A stretch of DNA of 41,840 nt from Polynucleobacter meluiroseus. GTDB lineage: Bacteria; Pseudomonadota; Gammaproteobacteria; Burkholderiales; Burkholderiaceae. The translations under genes and the position numbers were made by a program. The notes beneath the pieces are model-generated. The model was given only the letters and a program-made list of their open reading frames with translations, made no database searches and was not told the origin of the DNA. Location: assembly GCA_945878885.1 (NCBI GenBank), contig CAMCUP010000017.1, positions 1 to 41,840 on the forward strand. The letters are read 5' to 3'. Position 1 is the stretch's first letter; the number at the start of each line of letters is the position of its first letter. This document shows positions 1 to 8,258 of the stretch, piece by piece.

Positions 1-32
1 TTGTTGATGGCAATACTAAATTAGCATAGATT

Positions 33-61
33 TAGACGTCATTATTGCGATCATTTATAAT
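33..61 (+). promoter_or_regulatory. Probable sigma-70 promoter of tRNA-Met
   Basis: A perfect -10 hexamer TATAAT lies at 56-61 and a 4-of-6 match to the -35 consensus (TAGACG, 33-38) lies 17 bases upstream. Transcription would start around base 68, only a few bases before the mature tRNA 5' end at 71. This is inferred from motif and position only. Confidence 0.5.
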
Positions 62-70
62 TACCAGTTC

Positions 71-147
71 GGCGAATTAGCTCAGCTGGTTAGAGCGACG
101 GAATCATAATCCGCAGGTCCGGGGTTCAAATCCCTGATTCGCCACCA
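71..147 (+). tRNA. tRNA-Met (anticodon CAT), elongator type
   Basis: The 77-base sequence folds as a cloverleaf by hand. The acceptor arms GGCGAAT and ATTCGCC pair, followed by an encoded A and CCA tail. The D arm is GCTC/GAGC, the anticodon loop is ATCATAA with CAT in the centre, and the T loop is TTCAAAT. The base at the top of the anticodon stem is an A-C mismatch; the other four pairs are canonical. A CAT anticodon could also belong to initiator Met or to tRNA-Ile2. The fully paired first acceptor base pair argues against initiator, and the resemblance to beta-proteobacterial elongator tRNA-Met favours this call. Confidence 0.9.
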
Positions 148-280
148 TATTTAGGCTTCGGCACCCAGATAAAGTTTGGCAGGCATGCAGGATAGTTTTT
201 ATTCTAAAACATACTAAAACTAGTTAGCCAATAATACGGATTAACAAACTGCCTTTTGATTTATTCAGTATCCTACTGCA

Positions 281-850
281 ATGCACATCATCAAATTAAA
301 ACATCCCCTCTTATTTTCTTGCATAGCGCTCATTACTGTATTGCTTGTTTCAATAGTCGGCTGCTCAAGCACTCCCGTGACACTCTATGCTGCGCAACAG
401 CCCAAGTTAGTTTTGTCTGAATATTTCAATGGCACGCTTGATGCTTATGGTTTGTTCACTGATCGCAGCGACGCAGTAGTAAAACGTTTTACTGTGGTGA
501 TCAAGGCTAATTGGGTTATTAAGGATGGTAAAAAGGTGGGTACGCTCGATGAAGATTTCACTTATTCAGACGGCACTAAGCAAAGACGTATTTGGACTTT
601 AGTAGAAACCGCGCCAGGTCGCTATACAGGAACAGCGAGTGATGTAGTAGGCGAGGCGCTAGGAGAGGTTGCAGGCAATGCCCTAAACTGGGAGTACACC
701 TTGGCACTACCTGTAGATGGCTCAATTTATAACGTGCAATTTGAAGACTGGATGTACTTAATGAGTGATAAGGTGATGTTGAATAAAGCTAAGATGAGTA
801 AGTTTGGTATTTACCTCGGCGAAGTCACGCTCGCTTTTTATAAGCGCTAA
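281..850 (+). CDS. DUF3833-family lipoprotein
   Basis: A protein of 189 residues that matches, from memory, the DUF3833 family of small proteobacterial envelope proteins (the L-x-x-Y-F-N-G-x-L-D-A-x-G-L-F segment at about 45-59 is typical). The N-terminus has a positively charged start, a hydrophobic stretch (about 9-24) and a lipobox ending in I-V-G-C, so Cys28 should be lipidated. The rest has no membrane segment and probably sits in the periplasm as a beta-rich domain. The next gene begins within about 20 bases and encodes a DUF2878 membrane protein; the two families are often neighbours, which suggests a joint role in the envelope. The biochemical function is unknown. Confidence 0.8.
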   Translation: MHIIKLKHPLLFSCIALITVLLVSIVGCSSTPVTLYAAQQPKLVLSEYFNGTLDAYGLFTDRSDAVVKRFTVVIKANWVIKDGKKVGTLDEDFTYSDGTKQRRIWTLVETAPGRYTGTASDVVGEALGEVAGNALNWEYTLALPVDGSIYNVQFEDWMYLMSDKVMLNKAKMSKFGIYLGEVTLAFYKR

Positions 851-866
851 GCGCGCGCAATTTACT

Positions 867-1409
867 GTGCGACAAAAAATTGCAAATTTCGTTTTATTTC
901 AGTTGGGTTGGTTTGCTTGTATTTACGGTGGCGCATCTGGCCATGTAGCCGCCAGCGTACTATTTTCTTTAACTTTAGTGGCGATTTCAGTCTGGCAAAC
1001 CCCCTTTAAAAAAAATCTACTTGAATTATTTATTAAAATTGGGCTTTATGGCCTAGTGGGCGATACCCTCCTTTTGCAGTTAGGGCTCCTCCAATTTAAC
1101 TCTCCTGTGCCTTTTACCTTTCTCTCGCCTATTTGGATGGTGTCCTTATGGATTTTGTTTGCTAGCACCCTTAATCAGTCAATGGCCTGGCTTTCAGGCA
1201 AACCCCTAACGGGCGCTGTATTAGGGGCAATCTTAGGGCCTGTTTCCTACATAGCAGGCGTTGAAATGGGCGCTGCCAATTGGGGTAATCGCTTACAAGC
1301 CATTGTTTTAATTGGACTTATTTGGGCAATTGGTATGCCAATTTTCCTCTTTTGGGCTAAACAAGTCCAAAAAATAGCACCCATCACCGAAAAAATTAGC
1401 CCTAAATAA
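867..1409 (+). CDS. DUF2878-family inner-membrane protein
   Basis: A very hydrophobic protein of about 180 residues with five to six predicted membrane segments and a C-terminal basic tail, typical of DUF2878. The open frame extends upstream to a TTG at 804, inside the preceding gene. I prefer the GTG at 867, because family members usually begin just before the N-F-V-L-F-Q-L-G-W-F motif and the upstream residues are the neighbour's coding sequence in another frame. There is no strong ribosome-binding site, so translation may be coupled to the DUF3833 gene, which stops 16 bases upstream. Function is unknown. Confidence 0.75.
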   Translation: MRQKIANFVLFQLGWFACIYGGASGHVAASVLFSLTLVAISVWQTPFKKNLLELFIKIGLYGLVGDTLLLQLGLLQFNSPVPFTFLSPIWMVSLWILFASTLNQSMAWLSGKPLTGAVLGAILGPVSYIAGVEMGAANWGNRLQAIVLIGLIWAIGMPIFLFWAKQVQKIAPITEKISPK

Positions 1410-1418
1410 ATTCAATGC

Positions 1419-1447
1419 TTGCAAAGACCACTGTTTTTATATACAGT
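1419..1447 (+). promoter_or_regulatory. recA promoter with LexA (SOS) box
   Basis: CTGT-N8-ACAG at 1431-1446 (spacer TTTTATAT) matches the proteobacterial LexA operator consensus. It lies between a -35-like TTGCAA (1419-1424) and a -10-like TACAGT (1442-1447) spaced 17 bases apart. The start codon of recA is 71 bases downstream of the -10 element. LexA binding here would block RNA polymerase, the classic SOS arrangement. Confidence 0.8.
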
Positions 1448-1517
1448 AACTCCTAAGTTGTAAGAAACAAAAAAACAGGATACGGGTCAAGCCCAGTTAA
1501 AAGCGAAAAGGACAGCC

Positions 1518-2612
1518 ATGGAAGACAAGAAAAAATCAGCCTCATCCGAGTTTGATGGAATGAGCGGAGACAAACAAAAGGCGCTATCAGCAGCTTTAGC
1601 GCAAATTGAAAAACAATTTGGTAAAGGCTCAATCATGCGATTGGGCGACGCTGAAATCAATCGCGATATACAGGTGGTATCAAGCGGTTCTTTAGGGCTC
1701 GATGTTGCCTTAGGTGTTGGGGGCTTAGCGCGCGGCCGAGTGATCGAGATATACGGTCCTGAAGCATCGGGAAAAACTACGCTCACACTGCATGCCATTG
1801 CCGAGATGCAAAAAATTGGTGGTACGTGCGCATTTATTGATGCAGAGCATGCCTTAGATGTGCAATATGCAACTCGCTTAGGCGTTGATGTGAATAACCT
1901 CTTAATTTCGCAGCCAGATACGGGTGAGCAAGCACTTGAAATTGCCGATGCATTAGTACGCTCAGGATCAATCGATTTAATTGTGATCGACTCCGTAGCT
2001 GCATTAGTACCTCGTGCTGAAATCGAAGGCGATATGGGTGATTCCTTGCCAGGCCTACAAGCTCGTTTAATGAGTCAAGCATTACGTAAATTAACTGGCA
2101 CTATCAAACGAACCAATTCAATGATCATTTTCATCAATCAAATTCGTATGAAGATTGGTGTTATGTTCGGCTCTCCAGAAACTACCACTGGCGGTAACGC
2201 ATTAAAGTTTTATGCGACTATGCGTTTAGATATTCGTCGCATTGGCAGCATTAAGAAGGGTGATGAAGTCGTTGGCAATGAAACTCGGGTGAAGGTCGTA
2301 AAAAATAAAGTATCGCCACCGTTTCGTGAAGCAATCTTCGACATCATGTATGGCACTGGTATTTCGCGTGAGGGAGAAATTATCGACATGGGTGTTGAGG
2401 CCGATATCGTTGAAAAATCTGGTTCTTGGTACAGCTATAACACCGAACGTATTGGACAGGGTAAAGATAATGCCCGTGAATTTTTAAAAGAAAATCCAGA
2501 AATTGCTAAAGAAATTGAAGCCAAAATTCGTGAGAAATTAGGAGTCAAGTCAGGCACACAAGTAGTTGCCAGTGTGCTGAGTGATGAGGAGTTAGAGTCG
2601 GCTGATGCCTAA
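1518..2612 (+). CDS. recA: Recombinase RecA
   Basis: RecA protein of 364 residues, the ATP-dependent strand-exchange protein that also triggers LexA self-cleavage. The Walker A motif G-P-E-A-S-G-K-T is at about 80-87, the Walker B region L-I-V-I-D-S is at about 154-159, and the L2 region with N-Q-I-R-M-K is present. Length and the acidic C-terminus fit the family. The ATG at 1518 is preceded by AAGGA at good spacing. A LexA box lies upstream, and recX starts 8 bases before the recA stop. Confidence 0.98.
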   Translation: MEDKKKSASSEFDGMSGDKQKALSAALAQIEKQFGKGSIMRLGDAEINRDIQVVSSGSLGLDVALGVGGLARGRVIEIYGPEASGKTTLTLHAIAEMQKIGGTCAFIDAEHALDVQYATRLGVDVNNLLISQPDTGEQALEIADALVRSGSIDLIVIDSVAALVPRAEIEGDMGDSLPGLQARLMSQALRKLTGTIKRTNSMIIFINQIRMKIGVMFGSPETTTGGNALKFYATMRLDIRRIGSIKKGDEVVGNETRVKVVKNKVSPPFREAIFDIMYGTGISREGEIIDMGVEADIVEKSGSWYSYNTERIGQGKDNAREFLKENPEIAKEIEAKIREKLGVKSGTQVVASVLSDEELESADA

Positions 2613-3111
2613 TTCAGGCGATGCCTTAAAAGCGAGCAAGTTCAAAAGCCCGAGTCTAAAAGCTCGGGCTTTGCGCCTTTTATCATTGCGCGAATACAGT
2701 CGCAAAGACCTAGGTAGTAAATTAAGCGAATATGCCAGCCAAACAGAGCAAGCCGAAGGCGATACCACCCTCACGATCGAAAGCATTCTCGATGATTTTG
2801 AGCAACGTGGATGGTTATCCGATACCCGTTTTGCCGAGGCTTTAGTGCGCCGCCGTAGCGAGCGCTATGGTATGCGAAAAATACAGGGCGAATTAAGTAG
2901 AGCAGGGGTTAGTTCCGAGCATAGCGCCGATTTACTTGAGCAGCTGAAGTTAAGCGAATTTGCCCGGGCTAAAGAGCTGTGGGAGAGAAAGTTTGACATT
3001 ATCGCCACCGACCCTAAAGAAAAGGCGCGGCAATACCGATTTCTAGTCTCTAAGGGCTTCAATGCCGATCTGGTAGCTAGAATTATCAGCGGTAAGCCTA
3101 ATAAGCAGTAA
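2605..3111 (+). CDS. recX: RecA regulator RecX
   Basis: A protein of 168 residues (E. coli RecX is 166) with the family's basic three-helix repeats. The L-R-L-L-S-x-R-E-Y-S-R-x-D-L motif is at about 23-36, and further repeats follow around W73-L-S-D and near the C-terminus. RecX binds the RecA filament and limits its growth. The start overlaps the last 8 bases of recA, so translation is probably coupled. A perfect 10-bp hairpin lies inside the first 25 codons and would lower transcription into recX. Confidence 0.93.
   Translation: MPNSGDALKASKFKSPSLKARALRLLSLREYSRKDLGSKLSEYASQTEQAEGDTTLTIESILDDFEQRGWLSDTRFAEALVRRRSERYGMRKIQGELSRAGVSSEHSADLLEQLKLSEFARAKELWERKFDIIATDPKEKARQYRFLVSKGFNADLVARIISGKPNKQ
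2645..2672 (+). terminator. Terminator-like hairpin inside the recX 5' end
   Basis: A perfect 10-bp inverted repeat, AAAGCCCGAG (2645-2654) and CTCGGGCTTT (2663-2672), is separated by an 8-base loop. Only three T residues follow directly, so termination is likely partial. It lies within the coding sequence of recX, just after the recA stop, and would set a high recA to recX transcript ratio. E. coli has a partial terminator between the two genes; here it is embedded in coding sequence. Confidence 0.6.
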
Positions 3112-3202
3112 GTAGCTCCTTGGGCATAAATCTAAGCCCCGACACCGCAAAATGCTAGACTTAGGCAGTTAAGCTTAGTCAAATCCCGTTTCAGGAGTAG
3201 TT

Positions 3203-4369
3203 ATGAAAATTCACGAATACCAAAGCAAAGAAATATTGCGCCAATTTCATGTCCCAGTGCCTAATGGCAAGGCTGTTTTCAGCGTCGACGAGGCCTTGCA
3301 GGCCGCTGAAAAATTAGGTGGGCCAGTATGGGTAGTAAAAGCACAAATTCATGCTGGTGGACGCGGTAAAGGTGGCGGGGTTAAGTTGGCTAAAAATATG
3401 GCAGAAGTAAAAACCTTTGCCAGTGAAATTTTAGGCATGCAGCTGATAACCCATCAAACCAGCCCAAGCGGTCAAAAGGTCCGGCGACTTTTAATTGAAG
3501 ATGGCGCCGATATCAAAAAAGAGTATTACTTCAGTATCTTGACTGATCGAGCCACTCAAAAAAATGTAGTGATGGCATCCAGCGAAGGTGGCATGGATAT
3601 TGAAGAAGTTGCAGCTAAAACACCAGAAAAAATTATTAAAGTCTTTGTTGATCCATTGGTGGGATTAAGCGATGCTCAATGTGACGAAATTGCAAATGGT
3701 ATTGGTATTCCCGCCGGCTCACTGCCACGGGCGCGTGAAGTATTTAAAAATTTATATAAAACCTATTGGGATACGGATGCCTCATTAGTAGAAATAAACC
3801 CTTTAATTTTAGAAGGCAATGGCAATATTAAAGCCCTCGATGCTAAGTTTGATTTTGATGCCAATGCCTTATATCGCCATCCTGAAATCGTTGCTTATCG
3901 CGATGAAGATGAAGAAGATCCTGCTGAAATTGAAGCATCAAAATTTGATTTAGCTTATATCTCACTCGACGGTAATATTGGCTGTTTAGTCAATGGGGCT
4001 GGCTTAGCTATGGCAACGATGGACACCATTAAATTATTTGGCGGTGAGCCAGCCAACTTTTTAGATGTTGGCGGTGGTGCCAATGCAGAAAAAGTAACTG
4101 AAGCTTTTAAGATTATGCTAAAAAATAAAAGTGTAAAAGCCATTTTAGTGAATATTTTTGGCGGTATTATGAAATGCGATGTCATTGCTGAAGGTGTCGT
4201 AACAGCATGCAAAGCAGTTAACCTTTCGGTGCCATTAGTGGTTCGCATGAAAGGCACCAACGAAGATTTAGGCAAAAAGATTTTGGCCGACTCGGGCTTG
4301 CCCATCATTAGCGCTGATTCAATGGCCGAGGCAGCTACTAAGGTAGTCGCTGCTGTGAAGGATGCGTAG
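3203..4369 (+). CDS. sucC: Succinyl-CoA ligase (ADP-forming) beta subunit
   Basis: A protein of 388 residues, the same length as E. coli SucC. It has an N-terminal ATP-grasp domain (glycine-rich G-G-R-G-K-G-G-G at about 50-57, metal-binding N-P-L near 200) and a C-terminal CoA-ligase domain containing the N-I-F-G-G-I segment. With SucD it makes the TCA-cycle enzyme that interconverts succinyl-CoA and succinate with ATP formation. The start follows a clear AGGAG. sucD follows after 73 bases on the same strand. Confidence 0.97.
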   Translation: MKIHEYQSKEILRQFHVPVPNGKAVFSVDEALQAAEKLGGPVWVVKAQIHAGGRGKGGGVKLAKNMAEVKTFASEILGMQLITHQTSPSGQKVRRLLIEDGADIKKEYYFSILTDRATQKNVVMASSEGGMDIEEVAAKTPEKIIKVFVDPLVGLSDAQCDEIANGIGIPAGSLPRAREVFKNLYKTYWDTDASLVEINPLILEGNGNIKALDAKFDFDANALYRHPEIVAYRDEDEEDPAEIEASKFDLAYISLDGNIGCLVNGAGLAMATMDTIKLFGGEPANFLDVGGGANAEKVTEAFKIMLKNKSVKAILVNIFGGIMKCDVIAEGVVTACKAVNLSVPLVVRMKGTNEDLGKKILADSGLPIISADSMAEAATKVVAAVKDA

Positions 4370-4442
4370 TGCTACAGCGTACCTATAAAAAAATCAAGTT
4401 AAAACTACTCATTAAGTTACCCCAATATTTAGGAATTAGATT

Positions 4443-5336
4443 ATGTCAATTTTGATTAATAAAAATACCAAAGTGATTACCCAAGGTATTACGGGTAAGA
4501 CGGGCCAATTTCATACTGAAAAATGTCAGGAATACGCCAACGGTATTAATTGTTTCGTGGCTGGAGTAAATCCCAAAAAAGCAGGCGAGGCTATATTTAA
4601 TATCCCTATTTTTGGCACTGTAAAAGAGGCCGCACAACAAACGGGCGCAACCGTTTCGGTCATTTATGTCCCCCCACCAGGGGCTGCTGCTGCCATTTGG
4701 GAGGCAGTAGAAGCTGATTTAGATTTTGTGATTTGTATTACTGAAGGTATCCCAGTGCGTGATATGTTAGAAGTGCGCAATAAAATGCGTACAAAAGAAG
4801 CTCAAGGTGGCAAAAAAACCCTCTTATTAGGGCCAAATTGCCCAGGAATTATTACTCCTGAAGAAATTAAAATTGGCATCATGCCAGGCCATATTCATCG
4901 TAAGGGCCGCATTGGTGTAGTTAGTCGTTCAGGTACCTTAACGTATGAGGCTGTAGGCCAATTAACCGCGATTGGTTTAGGTCAATCGACCGCAGTAGGA
5001 ATTGGTGGCGATCCTATTAATGGACTAAAGCATATTGACATCATGAAGTTATTTAATGACGATCCTGAGACCGACGCGGTCATTATGATTGGCGAAATTG
5101 GTGGCCCCGATGAAGCCGATGCAGCGCGCTGGTGCCAAAAGAATATGAAAAAACCCATAGTTGGCTTTATCGCAGGTGTTACAGCACCCGCTGGCAAGCG
5201 CATGGGTCATGCAGGGGCTTTAATTTCTGGCGGCGCAGACACCGCCGACGCAAAACTCGAAGTTATGGAAGCATGTGGCTTTAAGGTAACTCGTAATCCA
5301 TCAGAAATGGCAGTTTTATTAAAATTAATGTTGTAA
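4443..5336 (+). CDS. sucD: Succinyl-CoA ligase alpha subunit
   Basis: A protein of 297 residues with an N-terminal CoA-binding Rossmann domain (T-Q-G-I-T-G-K-T-G at 13-21) and the ligase domain. The active-site His that becomes phosphorylated is in R-M-G-H-A-G-A-L (His256). It partners with the sucC product immediately upstream, and AGGAA precedes the ATG. A broken terC homologue follows 40 bases later and may be cotranscribed. Confidence 0.97.
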   Translation: MSILINKNTKVITQGITGKTGQFHTEKCQEYANGINCFVAGVNPKKAGEAIFNIPIFGTVKEAAQQTGATVSVIYVPPPGAAAAIWEAVEADLDFVICITEGIPVRDMLEVRNKMRTKEAQGGKKTLLLGPNCPGIITPEEIKIGIMPGHIHRKGRIGVVSRSGTLTYEAVGQLTAIGLGQSTAVGIGGDPINGLKHIDIMKLFNDDPETDAVIMIGEIGGPDEADAARWCQKNMKKPIVGFIAGVTAPAGKRMGHAGALISGGADTADAKLEVMEACGFKVTRNPSEMAVLLKLML

Positions 5337-5376
5337 AAAATAAAAAATAAAAAATATTAAGAATTAAGTAGATAGT

Positions 5377-6090
5377 ATGGGATCTATGGCGGCATTTTCA
5401 GACATTTCATTTTGGATGGCATTAGGGTCCATTATTGTGGAAAATATTTTGTTATCAGGCGATAACGCTGTTGTAATTGCTTTAGCCCCACGTAATTTGT
5501 AACCAAAACAACAAAAGACTGCTATTTTTTGGGGTAGTGCTGCCGCTATTATTCTGCGCGTCGTTCTTACTATTACTGCGTTGCAATTATTAAGCATGCC
5601 TTACTTAAAAATGATTGGCGCCATTTTGTTGTTGTATATCGGTGTGCAATTATTAGCCGATAGCGACGAAGATCCAGAAATGAAGGCCGAATCAAATATC
5701 TGGGGAGCAATTCGCACCATTTTGATAGCTGACTTAGTGATGAGTCTTGATAACGTCATTGCGGTAGCGGCGGCAGCCCAAAAGGGCCCCGAGGAAACGC
5801 GCCTATTGCTACTTATCATTGGGTTGGGCCTGTCGATCCCACTGATTATTTTTGGTAGCACCATGTTATTAAAAGTGATGGAACGTTTTCCAATCGTCAT
5901 CACCTTGGGGGCAGGTTTATTAGGTTTATTGGCAGGCGGCATGTTTGTTGAAGACCCTGCTATTAAAGAAACTATTCAGGTTGCCATGGAAGATGCACAC
6001 ACCACCTTTGAAATGGTGGGTGTTGTGTTTGTTGTGTTACTGGGAACCTGGCTTAAAAGAAAAAATAGGCGAAAAAGAGCTAATAAGTAG
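5377..6090 (+). pseudogene. TerC-family membrane protein, interrupted by an in-frame TAA
   Basis: Reading from ATG 5377, the frame encodes a TerC/Alx-type integral membrane protein: N-I-L-L-S-G-D-N-A-V-V-I-A-L in the first helix, and the paired D-L-V-M-S-L-D-N-V-I motif about 75 residues after the stop. Both Asp-Asn motifs are the conserved metal-related signature. Codon 42 (5500-5502) is TAA, falling in the loop R-N-L-*-P-K-Q-Q-K where homologues have a sense codon. No other stop or frameshift appears to 6090, so the full reading gives about 236 residues, a normal family length. It could be a recent pseudogene, a sequencing error or, less likely, a read-through gene. The gene ends in a strong terminator. 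Confidence 0.8.
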
Positions 6091-6113
6091 TAATCTTTAG
6101 ACTCCATAATCTG

Positions 6114-6142
6114 AAAAGCCGACACCCAAAGTCGGCTTTTTC
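6114..6142 (+). terminator. Intrinsic terminator after the sucCD-terC unit
   Basis: A perfect inverted repeat, AAAAGCCGAC (6114-6123) and GTCGGCTTTT (6131-6140), with a 7-base loop and a run of six T residues ending at 6142. Confidence 0.9.
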
Positions 6143-6217
6143 TTACGCTAAGGCAGCTTGAGTCCTTGCGACAAAGAGTTGATCATTATGTTTTCAACTC
6201 GAAAAGGCTTGTTAAAC

Positions 6218-6700
6218 ATGAAAAAACCAAATGGCTTTACATTAATTGAGGTAATGGTAGTCGTTGCTATCATCGGCATCTTGGTGGCGGTGGCAGTACC
6301 CCAATACCAAGACTATATTGCCCGTAGCCGCATTGTGGAAGGTATGAATTTATCTTCCAGTGCTAAATTAGCTGTCACCGAGGTATTTGCTAGTCGAGGC
6401 ACCATTGCGATGGATGAAGCTACTAAAGGAGCCTTCTCATTTGTACCAACTCGAAGCGTTAAATTAATCGAAATTTTGCCAAGCGGGGCAATTGCCATTG
6501 ATTTTCAGCAATCAGTGTCGGTTGATGGCAAAAACGCTTTAGTGTTAATACCGACCAATGATCCCGATGCGACAATGCCCAGCGAGGTTGATTTATCTAA
6601 AGCTGCAGGCATGAATTGGGCAGGTGGTTGGTCTTGTCGTTCAAAAGAATCAACATTGCCACAAGAATTATTACCAGCCGAATGCCGCTCGTCTAAATAA
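6218..6700 (+). CDS. pilA: Type IV pilin (major-pilin-like)
   Basis: A prepilin of 160 residues when started at ATG 6218, which has AAAGG upstream. The frame is open back to 6158, but those residues would give an over-long leader. The class III signal is K-K-P-N-G / F-T-L-I-E, with cleavage between Gly6 and Phe7 and the essential Glu at mature position 5, followed by the hydrophobic helix [17 protein letters not shown]. Two cysteines near the C-terminus (W-S-C and A-E-C) would form the D-region disulfide. No other pilus genes are adjacent. It could be a minor pilin, but size and shape fit PilA. Confidence 0.88.
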   Translation: MKKPNGFTLIEVMVVVAIIGILVAVAVPQYQDYIARSRIVEGMNLSSSAKLAVTEVFASRGTIAMDEATKGAFSFVPTRSVKLIEILPSGAIAIDFQQSVSVDGKNALVLIPTNDPDATMPSEVDLSKAAGMNWAGGWSCRSKESTLPQELLPAECRSSK

Positions 6701-6759
6701 GGCTAGCGTACTACAGTGGCTTTGAATACCGTAATGAGAATACGAAGTTAATCATTAAA

Positions 6760-8049
6760 TTACTTTGTAAACTCATTTACGGTGTTCATATAATCACCAT
6801 GATTACCACATGCCCGATTGAATGCCACACCAGATAAGGAAATCGGATTACCAATGATTTGCCATTCTCCTGCAACCTTATCTCCCAATTTATTCATTTG
6901 GTATTTTTCATTTTGGCAATCAGCGCGATAAGACCAAAGGGTTTCATCACTTAATAATTTATCAAGCTTATAAGAAATTAAACGCATCTCTTTATTGCCA
7001 TTCTTTGCATCAATAAGAATTTGCTTATATAGAATATCGAATACTATGGGCGGTGGTGGGGGAGGGCCCCCTAAATTTATTGGCTTATAAAGAGCATTAA
7101 ATATAAGCGGCTGAGGGAGGATAGGCTCTGGTTTAATGGGTTTGTAAAGACTATTGAATTCAAGAAAATAACTTAGCTTCATAGGCGCAATTATTCCGGC
7201 CAAAGTTAGTATTTTTAGTTGAGGCTTAAATGGTGGCTTAATTGGCGGAGGTTCTTGATATAAAAAATAGTATCGTACAGTATTACCAAATATAGTACGA
7301 CCACACAGTCTTGCCTTAACCCAATGCATTGCAGTTCTACCTTTTATATCTTTCCATTCACCTTTACTTACGCCTATATCACTTAAGCTAGAAGAGATTT
7401 CCGGAATTTTGCTTGGCGATTTCACTGTCTTTTCACCTGGAATAACCGGCACAAAGGGAATAGAAGGTGCATAGACTTCAGAAATTTGCGCTTTAAATAC
7501 ATTTAAGGTGCAATCAATTTCAATCAGCGCAGGTTGCAAAAAAATGATCGGTACTACTTTTTTGACAAGCTTTGGGTCTAACTTCAGATCAACTGTCTTT
7601 TCTGCCATCTGACTAGAGCCCATATCTGCCGGTGGAGATAACTTCTGCTCTAGCTTAGGATCAAGCTTTGGCTCGACAATTACTTCAATAATTTCTGGTG
7701 GGTTCGCTGGATGGGAAATGCCCACTGGGATAGCATCTAGGCCATTTACCTTGGCATTTGGCAGAATTCCTATTTTGGGCCAAGGAAGCCCCTTGGCTTT
7801 GGTGATTACTTCTAGGCTAATTACCCCCTCAGCACTTTGCTTGAGACTGGCGGGGTCATAAAACCATTCGAGACCCGATGAATCTGCCAAATAGGCCCAA
7901 TCGCTAAAAGTAAATGGCTTTAAGGGTATTGGTGCATTCTTTTTGTCTACATCTGCGCTATTGGGGAAAAAAGGTGAAAGCAGGCTACCGCAACCAGTAG
8001 TGAAAAGTAAAACAAAGCATAAAAAAAGGATACGGAAAAAAGCGGTCAT
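6760..8049 (-). CDS. Proline-rich repeat lipoprotein of unknown function
   Basis: A protein of 429 residues with a lipoprotein-type signal (hydrophobic 5-17, T-T-G-C with Cys20). I do not recognise it with certainty. Three spaced repeats read F-N-S-L-Y-K-P-I (298-305), F-N-A-L-Y-K-P-I (317-324) and F-D-I-L-Y-K-Q-I (337-344), the last preceded by a run of six prolines. Another pair, P-K-L-D-P-K-L (127-133) and L-K-L-D-P-K-L (155-161), lies upstream. Two Cys pairs (C180/C249 and C378/C414), each in a D-C...W...C-G context, suggest two diverged copies of a small disulfide domain resembling surface-adhesin-E proteins. It is convergent with pilA. An envelope or surface role is likely; the precise function is unknown. 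Confidence 0.7.
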   Translation of the reverse strand: MTAFFRILFLCFVLLFTTGCGSLLSPFFPNSADVDKKNAPIPLKPFTFSDWAYLADSSGLEWFYDPASLKQSAEGVISLEVITKAKGLPWPKIGILPNAKVNGLDAIPVGISHPANPPEIIEVIVEPKLDPKLEQKLSPPADMGSSQMAEKTVDLKLDPKLVKKVVPIIFLQPALIEIDCTLNVFKAQISEVYAPSIPFVPVIPGEKTVKSPSKIPEISSSLSDIGVSKGEWKDIKGRTAMHWVKARLCGRTIFGNTVRYYFLYQEPPPIKPPFKPQLKILTLAGIIAPMKLSYFLEFNSLYKPIKPEPILPQPLIFNALYKPINLGGPPPPPPIVFDILYKQILIDAKNGNKEMRLISYKLDKLLSDETLWSYRADCQNEKYQMNKLGDKVAGEWQIIGNPISLSGVAFNRACGNHGDYMNTVNEFTK

Positions 8050-8082
8050 ATACGCTATCTTAATTGCTTACTCAAGAAGTAG

Positions 8083-8160
8083 CTATTTCCCCGTTTTTAC
8101 CGCTACCCTTCTCATTAGTATGACATCACTCATCACCATGCCACGATCTTTTGTTTTGCT
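8083..8160 (-). pseudogene. Decayed fragment of the moaC 3' end
   Basis: On the minus strand this stretch encodes D-R-G-M-V-M-S-D, identical to the conserved C-terminal motif of the intact MoaC about 1.2 kb away. By hand, 8121-8159 matches 9302-9340 at 33 of 39 bases without gaps. Towards the stop the similarity continues with frame changes (E-K-G-S-G-K-N-G-E against E-K-S-G-G-K-S-G-E in the intact gene). Both copies have the same orientation. No functional product is expected. It marks a duplication or insertion boundary. Confidence 0.65.
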
Positions 8161-8258
8161 TAGCCAAGGGGCGCCAATAGTTTTGAGCATACCGAACAAC
8201 TTTAATAATTTGGAAGCATGCTTTAAGATATATAAAAATATTATCTATTATTTCCATT

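Noticed and set aside
6145..6175. Possible sigma-54 promoter for the pilin (GG and GC elements)
   Set aside because: The GG and GC doublets are not 10 bases apart, as sigma-54 requires.
6158..6217. Upstream extension of the pilin reading frame
   Set aside because: It would add 20 residues before the class III signal; the ATG at 6218 has an AAAGG site and gives a normal six-residue leader.
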